Shown: positions 20,400 to 32,248 of the stretch, in pieces | How the letters are laid out: every line of letters begins with the position of its first letter | Position numbering within the stretch: position 1 is the first letter of the stretch | Origin: Sulfurisphaera javensis | Lineage (GTDB): Archaea > Thermoproteota > Thermoprotei_A > Sulfolobales > Sulfolobaceae | Reading direction: 5' to 3' | Length of the DNA stretch: 64,000 bases | Assembly (NCBI RefSeq): GCF_041154675.1 | Contig: NZ_AP031322.1 | Coordinates: 2,169,812 to 2,233,811 of the forward strand | The notes under the pieces: model-generated | Seen by the model: the letters and a program-made list of their open reading frames with translations, nothing else | What the model was told of the DNA's origin: nothing | Database searches by the model: none | Position numbers and translations under genes: made by a program

Positions 20400-20980
20400 T
20401 AAAGTTGGTTTCGTTTGAGGATTTATTGAATTATTCTTTAAATGAAGAAAAAAACAAAATATCGAATGAATTCAAGAAAATCTTAGATGAGATGAATCAA
20501 ATAGTAGAGGAATCATATACAGAAGTTTTAAGAGAGTATACAGCTAAAATAGATAATTTAGTAAACAAAAGTAATGATAGGATTAGAGGCGAAATTGCGA
20601 AAATGGAGATAGAAAATAAAAGGATTATTAGCAGGGAAATGGATTATTGGATTGAGAATGTTAAAGAAAATGCTAAGAAAATGCTATATGAATTTGTGAA
20701 GACTGAACAGTATAGAAAAGGATTAGAATCAATAATATCTAGAGAAATATCAGAAGGTTCAGTTGTATATTGCTCTTCGGCTGACCAAAAAATTATCAGT
20801 GATATAACCAAAAAGAGAAAAATTAGTTGCAAAATTGTTATAGATGAAAAAATAGTGGGTGGTATTAAAATTTACTATCCAGATAAAAGTTTATTAAAAG
20901 ATTTTACTCTTGAAACAATTTTAAACCAAGTTTTTGATGATATAAGGGATAAAGTAGCAGAAATTTTGTTTGGTGAGTAA
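20396..20980 (+). CDS. atpE: A-type ATP synthase subunit E
   Basis: A 194-residue peripheral-stalk subunit, corresponding to the delta subunit of early Sulfolobus work. The first 110 residues are a charged helical coiled coil and the C-terminal part ([31 protein letters not shown]) is the globular head-binding domain. The start is GTG at 20396, overlapping the atpF stop. It binds the top of the A3B3 head and resists rotation. The stop lies just before the atpA start. Confidence 0.9.
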   Translation: MIKLVSFEDLLNYSLNEEKNKISNEFKKILDEMNQIVEESYTEVLREYTAKIDNLVNKSNDRIRGEIAKMEIENKRIISREMDYWIENVKENAKKMLYEFVKTEQYRKGLESIISREISEGSVVYCSSADQKIISDITKKRKISCKIVIDEKIVGGIKIYYPDKSLLKDFTLETILNQVFDDIRDKVAEILFGE

Positions 20981-20981
20981 A

Positions 20982-22760
20982 ATGGTGTCAGAGGGTAGGG
21001 TTGTTAGAGTAAATGGTCCACTAGTTATAGCTGATGGAATGAGAGAAGCACAAATGTTTGAAGTTGTCTATGTTAGTGATTTAAGGTTAGTAGGAGAAAT
21101 AACTAGAATTGAAGGTGATAGAGCATTTATTCAAGTTTATGAAAGCACTGATGGAGTCAAACCCGGAGATAAGGTATACAGATCTGGTGCACCACTATCA
21201 GTAGAATTAGGTCCGGGATTACTAGGAAGAATTTATGATGGTCTGCAAAGGCCTCTAGATGCTATTGCTAAAATAACTTCTTCTCCTTTTGTTGCCAGAG
21301 GCATTTCTGTGCCAGCATTAGATAGACAGAAGAAATGGCATTTTGTTCCTAAAGTTAAACCTGGAGATAAGGTAGGTCCTGGTGACGTTTTAGGTGTAGT
21401 TCAGGAAACAGATCTGATAGAGCATAGGATTTTAGTTCCACCTACGGTCCATGGAACTTTAAAGGAAATAGCAAGAGAAGGAGATTACACAGTTGAAGAG
21501 AATATTGCTACAGTTGATATGAATGGGGATGAAGTACCAGTAAAAATGTATCAAAAATGGCCTGTGAGAGTACCAAGACCCTATAAAGAAAAACTTGAAC
21601 CAGTTGAACCATTACTAACTGGTATTAGGGTGTTAGATACTGTATTCCCTATAGCAAAAGGAGGAACAGCAGCTATTCCAGGTCCGTTTGGAAGTGGTAA
21701 AACAGTAACTTTGCAAAGCTTAGCAAAATGGTCAGCGGCTAGAGTAGTTATATATGTAGGTTGTGGAGAAAGAGGAAATGAAATGACAGACGAGTTACGA
21801 GCATTTCCAAAATTGAAAGATCCATGGACTGGAAAACCGTTACTATTAAGAACAATTTTAGTAGCAAATACAAGTAACATGCCAGTTGCTGCTAGGGAAT
21901 CAAGCATTTATGTGGGTGTCACAATGGCTGAATATTTCAGAGATCAAGGGTATGATGTATTGCTAGTTGCCGACTCTACAAGCAGATGGGCTGAAGCCTT
22001 AAGAGACTTAGGAGGTAGAATGGAGGAAATGCCAGCTGAAGAAGGATTTCCGAGTTATCTTCCTTCAAGATTAGCTGAATATTATGAAAGGGCTGGAAGA
22101 GTTATAGCATTAGGTAATCCAGAGAGATATGGTTCAGTTACAATTGCTTCAGCTGTTTCTCCACCAGGTGGTGATTTTACAGAACCAGTTACTAGTAATA
22201 CTTTAAGATTCGTGAGAGTTTTTTGGCCTTTAGATGTCTCTTTAGCTCAAGCTAGACATTACCCTGCAATAAATTGGATTCAAGGGTTCTCTGCTTACGT
22301 TGATCTAGTAGCTCAATGGTGGCATAAAAATGTTGATCCTAATTGGAAAGAAATGCGTGATACTATGATGAGAGTTCTCATTAGAGAGGATGAGTTAAGG
22401 CAAATAGTTAGATTAGTTGGTCCAGAGTCATTGGCAGAAAAGGATAAGTTGGTTTTAGAGACAGCTAAATTAATAAAAGATGCGTTCTTAAAACAAAACG
22501 CTTATGACGATATTGATGCATTCTCTTCCCCACAAAAACAAGTAAGAATTATGAGGTTGATTTATATATTCTATAATCAGTCTCAAGATCTAATAAGTAA
22601 AGGCTTACCACTGAAGAAAATTTTGGAAAAAGTGGGTCCAATAGAGCCAGAAATTATAAGGATTAAGTATACCATAAAAAATGATGAACTTAATAAGATT
22701 GACGAAATAGAGAATAAGTTAAAAGGAGCATTCGACTCATTATTAAAAGAGGTGAGTTAA
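20982..22760 (+). CDS. atpA: A-type ATP synthase catalytic subunit A
   Basis: A 592-residue catalytic subunit. The Walker A loop is [14 protein letters not shown], the SSIYVG and [12 protein letters not shown] stretches follow, and the family-specific non-homologous insert lies at about 110-200. The ATG at 20982 is chosen over in-frame TTG 20970 because GGTGA sits 5 nt before it. It hydrolyses or makes ATP at the interface with subunit B. It is followed directly by atpB, whose SD (GAGGTGA) overlaps its end. Sequence is complete and ordinary. Confidence 0.97.
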   Translation: MVSEGRVVRVNGPLVIADGMREAQMFEVVYVSDLRLVGEITRIEGDRAFIQVYESTDGVKPGDKVYRSGAPLSVELGPGLLGRIYDGLQRPLDAIAKITSSPFVARGISVPALDRQKKWHFVPKVKPGDKVGPGDVLGVVQETDLIEHRILVPPTVHGTLKEIAREGDYTVEENIATVDMNGDEVPVKMYQKWPVRVPRPYKEKLEPVEPLLTGIRVLDTVFPIAKGGTAAIPGPFGSGKTVTLQSLAKWSAARVVIYVGCGERGNEMTDELRAFPKLKDPWTGKPLLLRTILVANTSNMPVAARESSIYVGVTMAEYFRDQGYDVLLVADSTSRWAEALRDLGGRMEEMPAEEGFPSYLPSRLAEYYERAGRVIALGNPERYGSVTIASAVSPPGGDFTEPVTSNTLRFVRVFWPLDVSLAQARHYPAINWIQGFSAYVDLVAQWWHKNVDPNWKEMRDTMMRVLIREDELRQIVRLVGPESLAEKDKLVLETAKLIKDAFLKQNAYDDIDAFSSPQKQVRIMRLIYIFYNQSQDLISKGLPLKKILEKVGPIEPEIIRIKYTIKNDELNKIDEIENKLKGAFDSLLKEVS

Positions 22761-24158
22761 ATGAGCTTGCTCAATGTTAGGGAATATTCAAACATTTCAA
22801 TGATTAAAGGTCCTTTAATTGCTGTACAAGGAGTTACTGATGCTTCCTATAACGAGTTAGTGGAAATAGAGATGCCAGATGGAAGTAAAAGAAGAGGTCT
22901 AGTTGTAGATTCTCAGCTTGGAGTTACATTTGTTCAAATATTTGAAGGAACAACTGGTATATCTCCTACTGGTTCAAAAGTTAGATTTCTAGGCAGAGGT
23001 CTAGAAGTAAAGATTTCTGAAGAAATGCTAGGAAGGATCTTTAATCCTTTAGGAGAACCGTTAGATAATGGACCACCAGTTATCAGTGGAGAAAAGAGAA
23101 ACATCAATGGTGACCCAATAAATCCGGCTACTAGGGAATATCCTGAGGAATTTATACAAACTGGTATTTCTGCAATTGACGGGTTAAATTCTCTATTGAG
23201 AGGTCAAAAATTGCCAATATTTAGTGGAAGCGGACTTCCTGCAAATACTCTAGCAGCACAAATAGCTAAACAAGCTACAGTTAGAGGTGAAGAAAGTAAC
23301 TTTGCTGTTGTTTTCGCTGCAATTGGTGTAAGATATGATGAAGCATTATTCTTTAGAAAATTCTTTGAGGAAACAGGAGCAATAAATAGAGTGGCTATGT
23401 TTGTAACATTAGCCAATGATCCTCCATCTTTAAAGATTTTAACACCTAGGACGGCTTTAACTTTAGCTGAGTATCTTGCTTTTGAAAAAGATATGCATGT
23501 ATTGGCAATATTAATTGATATGACAAACTACTGTGAAGCTTTAAGAGAATTAAGTGCATCAAGAGAAGAAGTTCCAGGAAGAGGAGGATATCCAGGTTAC
23601 ATGTATACAGATTTGGCTACTATTTATGAAAGAGCTGGGAAAGTTATAGGTAAGAAAGGATCGATAACACAAATGCCAATTCTTACCATGCCTAATGATG
23701 ATATGACTCATCCTATTCCAGATTTAACGGGATATATAACTGAAGGGCAAATAGTATTAGATAGATCACTATTCAATAAGGGTATTTATCCACCAATTAA
23801 CGTTTTAATGAGCCTTTCAAGGCTTATGAAAGATGGTATTGGAGAGGGCAAAACTAGAGATGATCATAAAGACTTATCAAACCAATTGTTTGCCGCTTAT
23901 GCTAGAGCACAAGATATAAGAGGTTTAGCTGCTATTATTGGTGAGGATAGTTTATCTGAGGTAGATAGAAAATATTTACTCTTTGCTGAAGCTTTTGAGA
24001 GAAGATTTGTTGCTCAAGGTGTTAATGAAAACAGAAGTATAGAAACAACTTTAGACATTGGTTGGGAGATTTTATCAATATTGCCTGAATCTGAACTTTC
24101 ATTAATAAGGTCAGAATATATAAAGAAGTATCATCCTAACTATCGTGGTAAGAAATGA
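22761..24158 (+). CDS. atpB: A-type ATP synthase regulatory subunit B
   Basis: A 465-residue nucleotide-binding-fold subunit lacking a Walker A lysine loop (the equivalent region is [16 protein letters not shown]), as expected for the non-catalytic B chain. Conserved segments [17 protein letters not shown] and [16 protein letters not shown] are present. It alternates with subunit A in the hexameric head. It begins directly after the atpA stop with a GAGGTGA site upstream, and overlaps atpD by 4 nt. Confidence 0.97.
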   Translation: MSLLNVREYSNISMIKGPLIAVQGVTDASYNELVEIEMPDGSKRRGLVVDSQLGVTFVQIFEGTTGISPTGSKVRFLGRGLEVKISEEMLGRIFNPLGEPLDNGPPVISGEKRNINGDPINPATREYPEEFIQTGISAIDGLNSLLRGQKLPIFSGSGLPANTLAAQIAKQATVRGEESNFAVVFAAIGVRYDEALFFRKFFEETGAINRVAMFVTLANDPPSLKILTPRTALTLAEYLAFEKDMHVLAILIDMTNYCEALRELSASREEVPGRGGYPGYMYTDLATIYERAGKVIGKKGSITQMPILTMPNDDMTHPIPDLTGYITEGQIVLDRSLFNKGIYPPINVLMSLSRLMKDGIGEGKTRDDHKDLSNQLFAAYARAQDIRGLAAIIGEDSLSEVDRKYLLFAEAFERRFVAQGVNENRSIETTLDIGWEILSILPESELSLIRSEYIKKYHPNYRGKK

Positions 24159-24805
24159 GCTCACGCAAAATTTTACCTACTAAACTCAATCTTATAAACT
24201 TAAGAAAGCAGATTAGGTTAACTAGAAATATTAAAAGACTATTAGAGAATAAAAGAGAAGTTCTCTTAATATATCTTAGAGAATATGCAGCAGAATATGA
24301 AAGATTATATGCTGAGGTTAGTCAAGTTCTAAAGGATACTTATACCACCTATTTAATGGGTGTAAGTGCTGAGGGAATTTCTACAATAGATACTTACGCT
24401 AATTCTATTCCTACATCTTTACAAGTTAAAAGTGATTTAAAAGTTCTTTTTGGTGTTAGAATACCTATAGTCAAATTGGATGAAAACTCTATTCAACCAC
24501 AACCTTTTGGAGATGTTGAAGTTTCTCCATATATAATAAAATCCAGAGAACAAATAGCAGAAGCCTTTAAGAAAATTTTAGAGCTTGTTGAAATGGAGTC
24601 AGCAATAAGATCATTATCAGCTGAGTTAAGAAAGACTCAGAGATTAATTAACTCCATTGATTCTTATATTTTACCTTATTATACTTCTTCTGCTAAATAT
24701 ATTAAAGGAGTTTTAGATGATAGAACAAGAGAAGAGTTTGTTAGGCTTAAGATGATTAGAAAAGTACTACAAAGAAAGAGGGGAGAAGATGTCAGAGGCA
24801 GATAA
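24155..24805 (+). CDS. atpD: A-type ATP synthase subunit D
   Basis: A 216-residue central-stalk subunit. The N-terminal helix ([18 protein letters not shown]) and the C-terminal helix ([19 protein letters not shown]-like) form the long antiparallel coiled coil that rotates inside the head. It corresponds to the gamma subunit of older Sulfolobus papers. The start overlaps the atpB stop (ATGA) and its end overlaps the small epsilon gene by 17 nt, so all are in one transcript. Confidence 0.93.
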   Translation: MSSRKILPTKLNLINLRKQIRLTRNIKRLLENKREVLLIYLREYAAEYERLYAEVSQVLKDTYTTYLMGVSAEGISTIDTYANSIPTSLQVKSDLKVLFGVRIPIVKLDENSIQPQPFGDVEVSPYIIKSREQIAEAFKKILELVEMESAIRSLSAELRKTQRLINSIDSYILPYYTSSAKYIKGVLDDRTREEFVRLKMIRKVLQRKRGEDVRGR

Positions 24806-24953
24806 ATATAAAAATATTTTAAAAGCTAAACTTGATCAAAAGAAAAGTGAAATATTATCAAAAATAAATCAAGAATACGAAAAAACTCTTAAACAAAGGC
24901 TTGATGAGGTAGAGAAACTTAAAGGAAATATTTTAAAGGAAGTTCAGAAATAA
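24789..24953 (+). CDS. ATP synthase small epsilon subunit (54 residues)
   Basis: A short gene easily missed by length filters: ATG 24789, 54 codons, TAA at 24951-24953. The product is almost all charged helix (for example [20 protein letters not shown]). The Sulfolobus acidocaldarius ATPase operon is known to encode a protein of about 7 kDa, called epsilon, at this same place between gamma (D) and the proteolipid. It could be a peripheral-stalk partner of subunit E, like subunit H or G of other A/V ATPases; that is my inference. It overlaps atpD and lies 17 bp before the c-subunit gene. Confidence 0.82.
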   Translation: MSEADKYKNILKAKLDQKKSEILSKINQEYEKTLKQRLDEVEKLKGNILKEVQK

Positions 24954-24970
24954 TATCACGGTGTCTTGAT

Positions 24971-25276
24971 ATGAAGAAAGTGTGGCTAGCACTTCTCTTA
25001 TTGCCGGTTCTAGCTTCTACAGCTATTTTTTCGGCCCAAGCACCTGCTGATACAGCCCAAGGTTTTGAAGGACTTAATATAGGTGCCGGATTAGCAATAG
25101 GATTAGCAGCTATTGGTGCTGGTGTTGCCGTAGGTATGGCTGCTGCTGCTGGTATTGGTGTATTGACTGAAAGAAGAGATATGTTTGGTACTATATTAAT
25201 TTTCGTAGCTATTGGTGAAGGAATAGCCGTATATGGTATATTATTTGCGGTATTAATGTTGTTCGGTAAGTTCTAA
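24971..25276 (+). CDS. atpK: A-type ATP synthase proteolipid subunit c (K)
   Basis: A 101-residue proteolipid. Residues 1 to about 22 look like a signal peptide ([19 protein letters not shown], then SAQA). Two glycine- and alanine-rich membrane helices follow, with the ion-carrying Glu83 in the second (IGEGIAVYG). The loop TERRDMFG joins them and faces the central stalk. Multiple copies make the rotor ring next to subunit I. It is the last gene of the operon; a T-rich stretch downstream (25288-25320) may end transcription. Confidence 0.94.
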   Translation: MKKVWLALLLLPVLASTAIFSAQAPADTAQGFEGLNIGAGLAIGLAAIGAGVAVGMAAAAGIGVLTERRDMFGTILIFVAIGEGIAVYGILFAVLMLFGKF

Positions 25277-25321
25277 AAGGCAAAAATATTTTTTATCTTC
25301 TTCTTATTTTCCTTTTCCTAA

Positions 25322-26773
25322 ATGAAGCTTTCAAGAGAAAAGTGGGAGAAGAACTTCAGTGAATGGTTAGATTGGGTACTAAAGGAAGCTGAAATTTATG
25401 ATTATGGAAGATATCCGGTAAAGGGTATGGGAGTATGGATGCCATATGGATTTAAAATAAGGCAAAACATGCTAGAACTTATAAGAAAATTATTAGATTC
25501 TACTGGCCATGAGGAAGTTTTATTTCCTTTACTTATACCAGAAGATTTGCTAAAGAGAGAAAGTGAGCATATTAGAGGATTTGAAAATGAAGTATATTGG
25601 GTTACTAAGGGTGGCTCTGAAGATCTAGACGTAAAATTAGCTTTAAGACCTACTAGTGAAACCTCTATAACATTTATGGAAAGTTTATGGATAAAAAGTT
25701 ATAAACAACTACCTAAAAAATACTATCAAGTTGTTAGTGTATTTAGATACGAAACTAAAGCCACAAGACCCTTAATTAGATTAAGAGAAGTCACTTCATT
25801 TAAGGAGGCTCATACTCTTCATGAAACCTATGAGGATGCTGCAAAACAAGTTGAAGAAGCAATAGGAATATATAAGAAATTCTTTGATGAATTAGGAATA
25901 CCGTACATGTTATCTAAAAGGCCAGATTGGGACAAGTTCGCCGGTGCTGAATACACTATAGCGTTTGATACTATTATGCCAGATTCAAGAGTATTACAAA
26001 TAGGTACTGTTCATCATCTAGGTCAGCATTTTACAAAAGCTTTTGATTTTAAAATACAACGGAAAGATGGAAGTTTAGACTATCCTCATCAAACTAGCTA
26101 TGGTATCTCGGATAGGGTTGTTGCTGTTTTGATTGCAATTAATGGTGATGATCATGGTCCAATTATTCATCCTTCTATTGCTCCAATAAAAGTAGTAATT
26201 ATACCTATTCCTGCAAAGGACGAGCAAATTGCACAAAAAGTTATTAATTATGCTAGAGAAATTGCTGAGTTATTAAAGAGCCATGATATTACAGTAATTA
26301 TTGATGACGATATGGAGACAACTCCGGGTGAGAAGTTTTACATATGGGAATTGAAAGGGGTTCCATTAAGAATTGAAATAGGACCAAGGGAGATGAATAA
26401 TAACACTGTATTTATAAAAAGAAGGGATACTTTAGAAGGAAAATCAGTACCTAAGGAAAAAGTAGTTGAAGAAGTTAGGAACTTATTAGACATCATGAAG
26501 AAGGATCTCAGAGAGAGAGCTTATCAATTTATGAGAGAGAGAATTAGGTATACTGAGGATCTGAATGAGGCAAAGAAGATATTAGATGAAAAAGCTGGTG
26601 TGGTTGAAGTTCCTTGGTGTGGAGAAAATAGTTGTGGGTTAAGACTCGAAGAAGTAACTAATGCTAGAGTGTTAGGTATACCATTAGATGAAAATAAAGA
26701 TATTAGTAATAGCAAATGTATTGTATGTAAAAAACCAGCAATGTCAATGCTTAGGCTAGCAAAAACTTATTAA
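25322..26773 (+). CDS. proS: Prolyl-tRNA synthetase
   Basis: A 483-residue class II synthetase of the archaeal/eukaryotic type, which lacks the bacterial editing insert. Motif 2 lies at [20 protein letters not shown], then the [10 protein letters not shown] block. The anticodon-binding domain follows, and the C-terminal zinc-like domain has [10 protein letters not shown] and [10 protein letters not shown]. It charges tRNA-Pro. The ATG at 25322 is just after an AT-rich tract, fitting a short or absent leader. Length matches archaeal ProRS. Confidence 0.96.
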   Translation: MKLSREKWEKNFSEWLDWVLKEAEIYDYGRYPVKGMGVWMPYGFKIRQNMLELIRKLLDSTGHEEVLFPLLIPEDLLKRESEHIRGFENEVYWVTKGGSEDLDVKLALRPTSETSITFMESLWIKSYKQLPKKYYQVVSVFRYETKATRPLIRLREVTSFKEAHTLHETYEDAAKQVEEAIGIYKKFFDELGIPYMLSKRPDWDKFAGAEYTIAFDTIMPDSRVLQIGTVHHLGQHFTKAFDFKIQRKDGSLDYPHQTSYGISDRVVAVLIAINGDDHGPIIHPSIAPIKVVIIPIPAKDEQIAQKVINYAREIAELLKSHDITVIIDDDMETTPGEKFYIWELKGVPLRIEIGPREMNNNTVFIKRRDTLEGKSVPKEKVVEEVRNLLDIMKKDLRERAYQFMRERIRYTEDLNEAKKILDEKAGVVEVPWCGENSCGLRLEEVTNARVLGIPLDENKDISNSKCIVCKKPAMSMLRLAKTY

Positions 26774-26806
26774 TAATGTTAGAAAGGAATTTAATAGGGT
26801 GCTAAT

Positions 26807-27094
26807 TTGCCAAAGAAAAGAGAAAACAGAGGAAGAAGAAAAGGAGATAAAGGTCATGTAGGTTACATTTATTGTGATCAATGCGGTGCGAGAGTACCTG
26901 AAGATAAGGCGATATGTGTAACTAAAATGTATAGTCCCGTTGATCCAGCTTTAGCTTCAGAGTTAGAAAAGAAAGGTGCAATAATTATGAGATATCCAGT
27001 TACTAAGTGTTATTGTATAAATTGTGCCGTATTCTTAGGTATAGTTAAGATCAGGCCAGAAGATGAAAGAAAACAAAAAGCAAAATTGTATTAG
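26807..27094 (+). CDS. rps26e: Ribosomal protein S26e
   Basis: A 95-residue small-subunit protein. The basic start KKRENRGRRKGDKGHVGYI and the four zinc ligands YCDQCG and CYCINC match S26e, which is found in eukaryotes and some archaea, including Sulfolobales. The start is TTG at 26807, with GGGTG upstream. It follows proS closely and may be co-transcribed. Its TAG stop (27092-27094) begins the left arm of an inverted repeat. Confidence 0.95.
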   Translation: MPKKRENRGRRKGDKGHVGYIYCDQCGARVPEDKAICVTKMYSPVDPALASELEKKGAIIMRYPVTKCYCINCAVFLGIVKIRPEDERKQKAKLY

Positions 27095-27204
27095 TTATCT
27101 TTTTTATAATATGATGTAATACTTCTTTGATTAGAATTTAACGCATTAAAGGCTAATATTTTATTCAAAGTTGATTTATATATAAATCATACAAAAAAGA
27201 TAAC
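27094..27204. repeat. 12-bp inverted repeat spanning the rps26e-pdxS gap
   Basis: GTTATCTTTTTT (27094-27105) and its exact complement AAAAAAGATAAC (27193-27204) are separated by 87 bp. The left arm starts at the last base of the rps26e stop codon, and the right arm ends just before the pdxS TATA box. It could be a terminator, a regulatory site or chance in AT-rich DNA. Confidence 0.45.
27172..27189. promoter_or_regulatory. 18-bp palindrome upstream of pdxST, candidate operator
   Basis: TGATTTATATATAAATCA is a perfect 18-bp palindrome, 20 bp before the pdxS TATA box and about 50-68 bp before the inferred transcription start. Its size and symmetry suit a dimeric regulator acting from upstream. 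No regulator is known to me for archaeal pdxST. Confidence 0.4.
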
Positions 27205-27208
27205 AAAC

Positions 27209-27218
27209 CTTTATATTT
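27209..27218 (+). promoter_or_regulatory. TATA box of pdxST
   Basis: CTTTATATTT is centred 26 bp before ATG 27240. This supports a leaderless mRNA and decides the pdxS start against TTG 27222. Confidence 0.65.
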
Positions 27219-27239
27219 AGTTTGATCTATTCTTATCTG

Positions 27240-28246
<1,007 letters not shown>

Positions 28247-28250
<4 letters not shown>

Positions 28251-28849
28251 GAATAGGTATAATTGCTTATCAAGGAAGTTTTGAAGAACATGCACTACAA
28301 ACCAAAAGAGCTCTTGATAATCTTAAGATTCAGGGTGAAATAGTAGCTGTGAAGAAGCCTAAAGATTTACAAGATGTCGATGGCATTATCATACCAGGCG
28401 GAGAAAGTACAACTATTGGAATTGTCGCACAAAAATTAGGGTTACTTGATGAACTTAAGGAGAAAATTAATTCTGGTTTGCCAACTTTAGGTACTTGTGC
28501 TGGAGCAATAATGTTAGCAAAAGATGTTTCGGACGCAAAAGTTGGTAAAAAATCTCAACCGTTAATAGGCTTAATGGATATCTCTGTTATAAGGAACTAT
28601 TATGGTAGGCAAAGAGAAAGCTTTGAGGCAACTGTAGATTTGAGCGAAATAGGAGGAGGGAAAGCAAGAGTTGTTTTCATAAGAGCACCTGCAATTATAA
28701 AAACTTGGGGAGATACAAAAGCTATAACTAAACTTAATGATGTTATTACTATGGCAGTAGAGAATAACATGATTGCTACTACTTTTCATCCTGAATTATC
28801 ATCTACTACGGCTGTCCATGAGTTCTTCCTTAAGATAGTAAAGAAATAG
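28247..28849 (+). CDS. pdxT: Pyridoxal 5'-phosphate synthase, glutaminase subunit PdxT
   Basis: A 200-residue class I glutamine amidotransferase. GGESTTIG is the PdxT signature, the nucleophile cysteine is in GTCAGAIML, and the His-Glu pair is in TTFHPELSS. It hydrolyses glutamine and passes ammonia to PdxS. The ATG overlaps the pdxS stop. Length and motifs are normal for the family. Confidence 0.95.
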
Positions 28850-28894
28850 GTTTATTAGTTTTTATATTAGATTAATTTTTAAGGGTTCAAACTA

Positions 28895-30427
28895 TTGCCT
28901 CCGAAAGATCTTTTGATAGATAAATCAGCCCTAATACATGGTGTATCTAAGTATTTAGAACGTAAGATTATATACGGAAATATTTTAATTCATAAACAGT
29001 TATTGAGTGAAATTGAAAAGGATGCAAGAGATGGTTTAGTTACAGCCGAAATAGCATTAGATGAGATTAAGAAGTTAAGAGACATTTCTGAAACCTTGCT
29101 GGTTAGTTTTGAGATCGTAGGAGAGCTAAGCAGTAAACAAGAAATAAATGATGAGTTGAGAGAATATTGTCTAAAAAGAGGATGCACGATAGTTACGGCT
29201 GATGAGATTCAGAAACAAATAGCAGAAAACTTAGGAATAGACGTATTTTATTTAAGTCCTTTAGAAAACCAACTTGAAATCGAAAAATACTTTGATGAAA
29301 ACACGATGAGCGTGCATCTAAAAGAAGGAACAACTCCAAAAGCAAAGAAAGGTAAACCTGGTTATTGGCAATTTATTGAATTATCTCCAGAAGTGTCTTC
29401 AAGTTTTGAAATTAAAAAGATCGTTAGCGAGATATTAGCCTCGGTAAAATATGTAAAGGATTCATTTATAGAGATAGAAAGAAAAGGTTCTACTATTGTT
29501 CAACTAGGCAATTATAGAGTGGTAATAACTCATCCACCCTTAAGTGATGGTTGGGAAGTCACTATAACTAGGCCAGTTACTAGAAAGAAATTAGAAGATT
29601 ACAATTTGCCAGATAAACTTATGAGCAGATTAAAGGAGCATGCTGAAGGGATATTAATTGCTGGTTCTCCAGGAATGGGGAAAACCACATTTGCTCAAGC
29701 TTTAGCAGAATTTTATAATAGGATGGGTAAGGTAGTGAAAACAATTGAGTCTCCTAGAGATATGCATTTACCTCCGGAAATAACACAATATTCAAAGAAT
29801 TATGCTGAAGTGGGAGAACTTCATGATATATTGTTACTTAGTAGGCCAGATTATACAGTTTATGACGAAATGAGAAATGATGAAGACTTCAAATTGTATA
29901 TTGATTTGCGTCTAGCTGGAATCGGAATGATTGGAGTTGTTCATGCTACTTCTCCTATAGATGCGATTCATAGGTTTATCAATAGAGTAGATATTGGTAC
30001 AATTCCAAACATTTTAGATACTGTTATTTTTATTCATGCTGGCAACGTTGCGAAGGTTTATAGTCTAGATATGACCGTTAAAGTTCCTACTGGTTTAAGG
30101 GAAGCTGATTTAGCGAGGCCGGTTGTTGAAGTAAAAGATCTATTAGAAGATAAAGTTGAGTATGAAATCTATGTATTTGGAGAGCAAACAATGTTAGTCC
30201 CAGTAAGTAAAATAACCGGTGCAAAACAAAACTCGATGCAAAGCAGATTAGAAAGAGTTATATTAAATATTATACCTAATGCTTCTGTAACTTATGAGAA
30301 CGGGGAATATGTAATAACTATACCTAAAGAAGAAATAGGGAAATTTAATAAGAAATTAGTTAGCAAATTAAAGAAATATGAAAAGAAGCACAATATAAGG
30401 ATAAGAGTTAAGTTTGATACTTCATAA
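28895..30427 (+). CDS. PIN-ATPase-KH protein, PINA-type Holliday-junction branch-migration ATPase
   Basis: A 510-residue protein with three parts: an N-terminal PIN-like domain (about 1-150, starting PPKDLLIDKSALIHG), a VirB11/PilT-like ATPase core (Walker A GSPGMGKTTFA near 256-266), and a C-terminal KH-like domain (about 435-505, with GEYVITIPKEEIGKFNK). This layout matches PINA of Sulfolobus islandicus, reported to bind Hjc, migrate Holliday junctions and be essential. The neighbouring convergent gene here is hjc, which fits that partnership. The start is TTG 28895 with a TATA-like tract about 27 bp upstream. The ends of the two genes overlap by 6 nt. Confidence 0.87.
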   Translation: MPPKDLLIDKSALIHGVSKYLERKIIYGNILIHKQLLSEIEKDARDGLVTAEIALDEIKKLRDISETLLVSFEIVGELSSKQEINDELREYCLKRGCTIVTADEIQKQIAENLGIDVFYLSPLENQLEIEKYFDENTMSVHLKEGTTPKAKKGKPGYWQFIELSPEVSSSFEIKKIVSEILASVKYVKDSFIEIERKGSTIVQLGNYRVVITHPPLSDGWEVTITRPVTRKKLEDYNLPDKLMSRLKEHAEGILIAGSPGMGKTTFAQALAEFYNRMGKVVKTIESPRDMHLPPEITQYSKNYAEVGELHDILLLSRPDYTVYDEMRNDEDFKLYIDLRLAGIGMIGVVHATSPIDAIHRFINRVDIGTIPNILDTVIFIHAGNVAKVYSLDMTVKVPTGLREADLARPVVEVKDLLEDKVEYEIYVFGEQTMLVPVSKITGAKQNSMQSRLERVILNIIPNASVTYENGEYVITIPKEEIGKFNKKLVSKLKKYEKKHNIRIRVKFDTS

Positions 30428-30856
30428 GAAAGAATCTAAAGTTTTGCTTATTTTACTTTCAACATAACGTACAAGATCATCTAAATCCATTCCTTTTTCT
30501 GCTATTTCTAAATCAATTGCATAATTTCCTCCTTCTGTCTGTCTTAGCATTTCAAACTTAACAAATCTGAGCATTTTTGATAATTTGATGCCAAGAAAAA
30601 GCTCTCCTCCACTTTTCTTTGCAAAATCCTTTATTCCTTCTGCTTGTTCTTTTTCAATATAAATTTTGGAACCATTTTTCCTACTTTTTACTTCTATTAG
30701 AATAATAACTCCAGCTTTTAATGCAACAATATCTGGTACGTGATCTTTTCTCTTTGAACCACTTGCTGGAGCTCTTATTACTGCAAAACCTTTATCTCTC
30801 AATCTAGAAACTATATATCTTTCAACTGATGAGCCTCTAGCTTTATTACTATTCAC
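30422..30856 (-). CDS. hjc: Holliday junction resolvase Hjc
   Basis: A 144-residue archaeal resolvase of the PD-(D/E)xK nuclease fold. Catalytic residues are Glu12 (SSVERYIV), Asp42 (HVPDIVAL), Glu55 and Lys57 (LIEVKSRK), the same numbering as in Saccharolobus Hjc. It cuts four-way junctions in recombination and fork repair as a dimer. It faces the PINA gene tail-to-tail and lies 17 bp upstream of ilvC, so it may also be the head of that transcript or have its own promoter within the TATATAAAAAATT-like region after ilvC in the reverse sense. Confidence 0.95.
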   Translation of the reverse strand: MNSNKARGSSVERYIVSRLRDKGFAVIRAPASGSKRKDHVPDIVALKAGVIILIEVKSRKNGSKIYIEKEQAEGIKDFAKKSGGELFLGIKLSKMLRFVKFEMLRQTEGGNYAIDLEIAEKGMDLDDLVRYVESKISKTLDSFL

Positions 30857-30873
30857 ATGATATATATAAAAAA

Positions 30874-32225
<1,352 letters not shown>

Positions 32226-32248
<23 letters not shown>

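Noticed and set aside
27105-27170. C/D-box guide RNA near the ATGATGT sequence upstream of pdxS
   Set aside because: A C-box-like ATGATGT is present, but no CTGA D box follows at a suitable distance.
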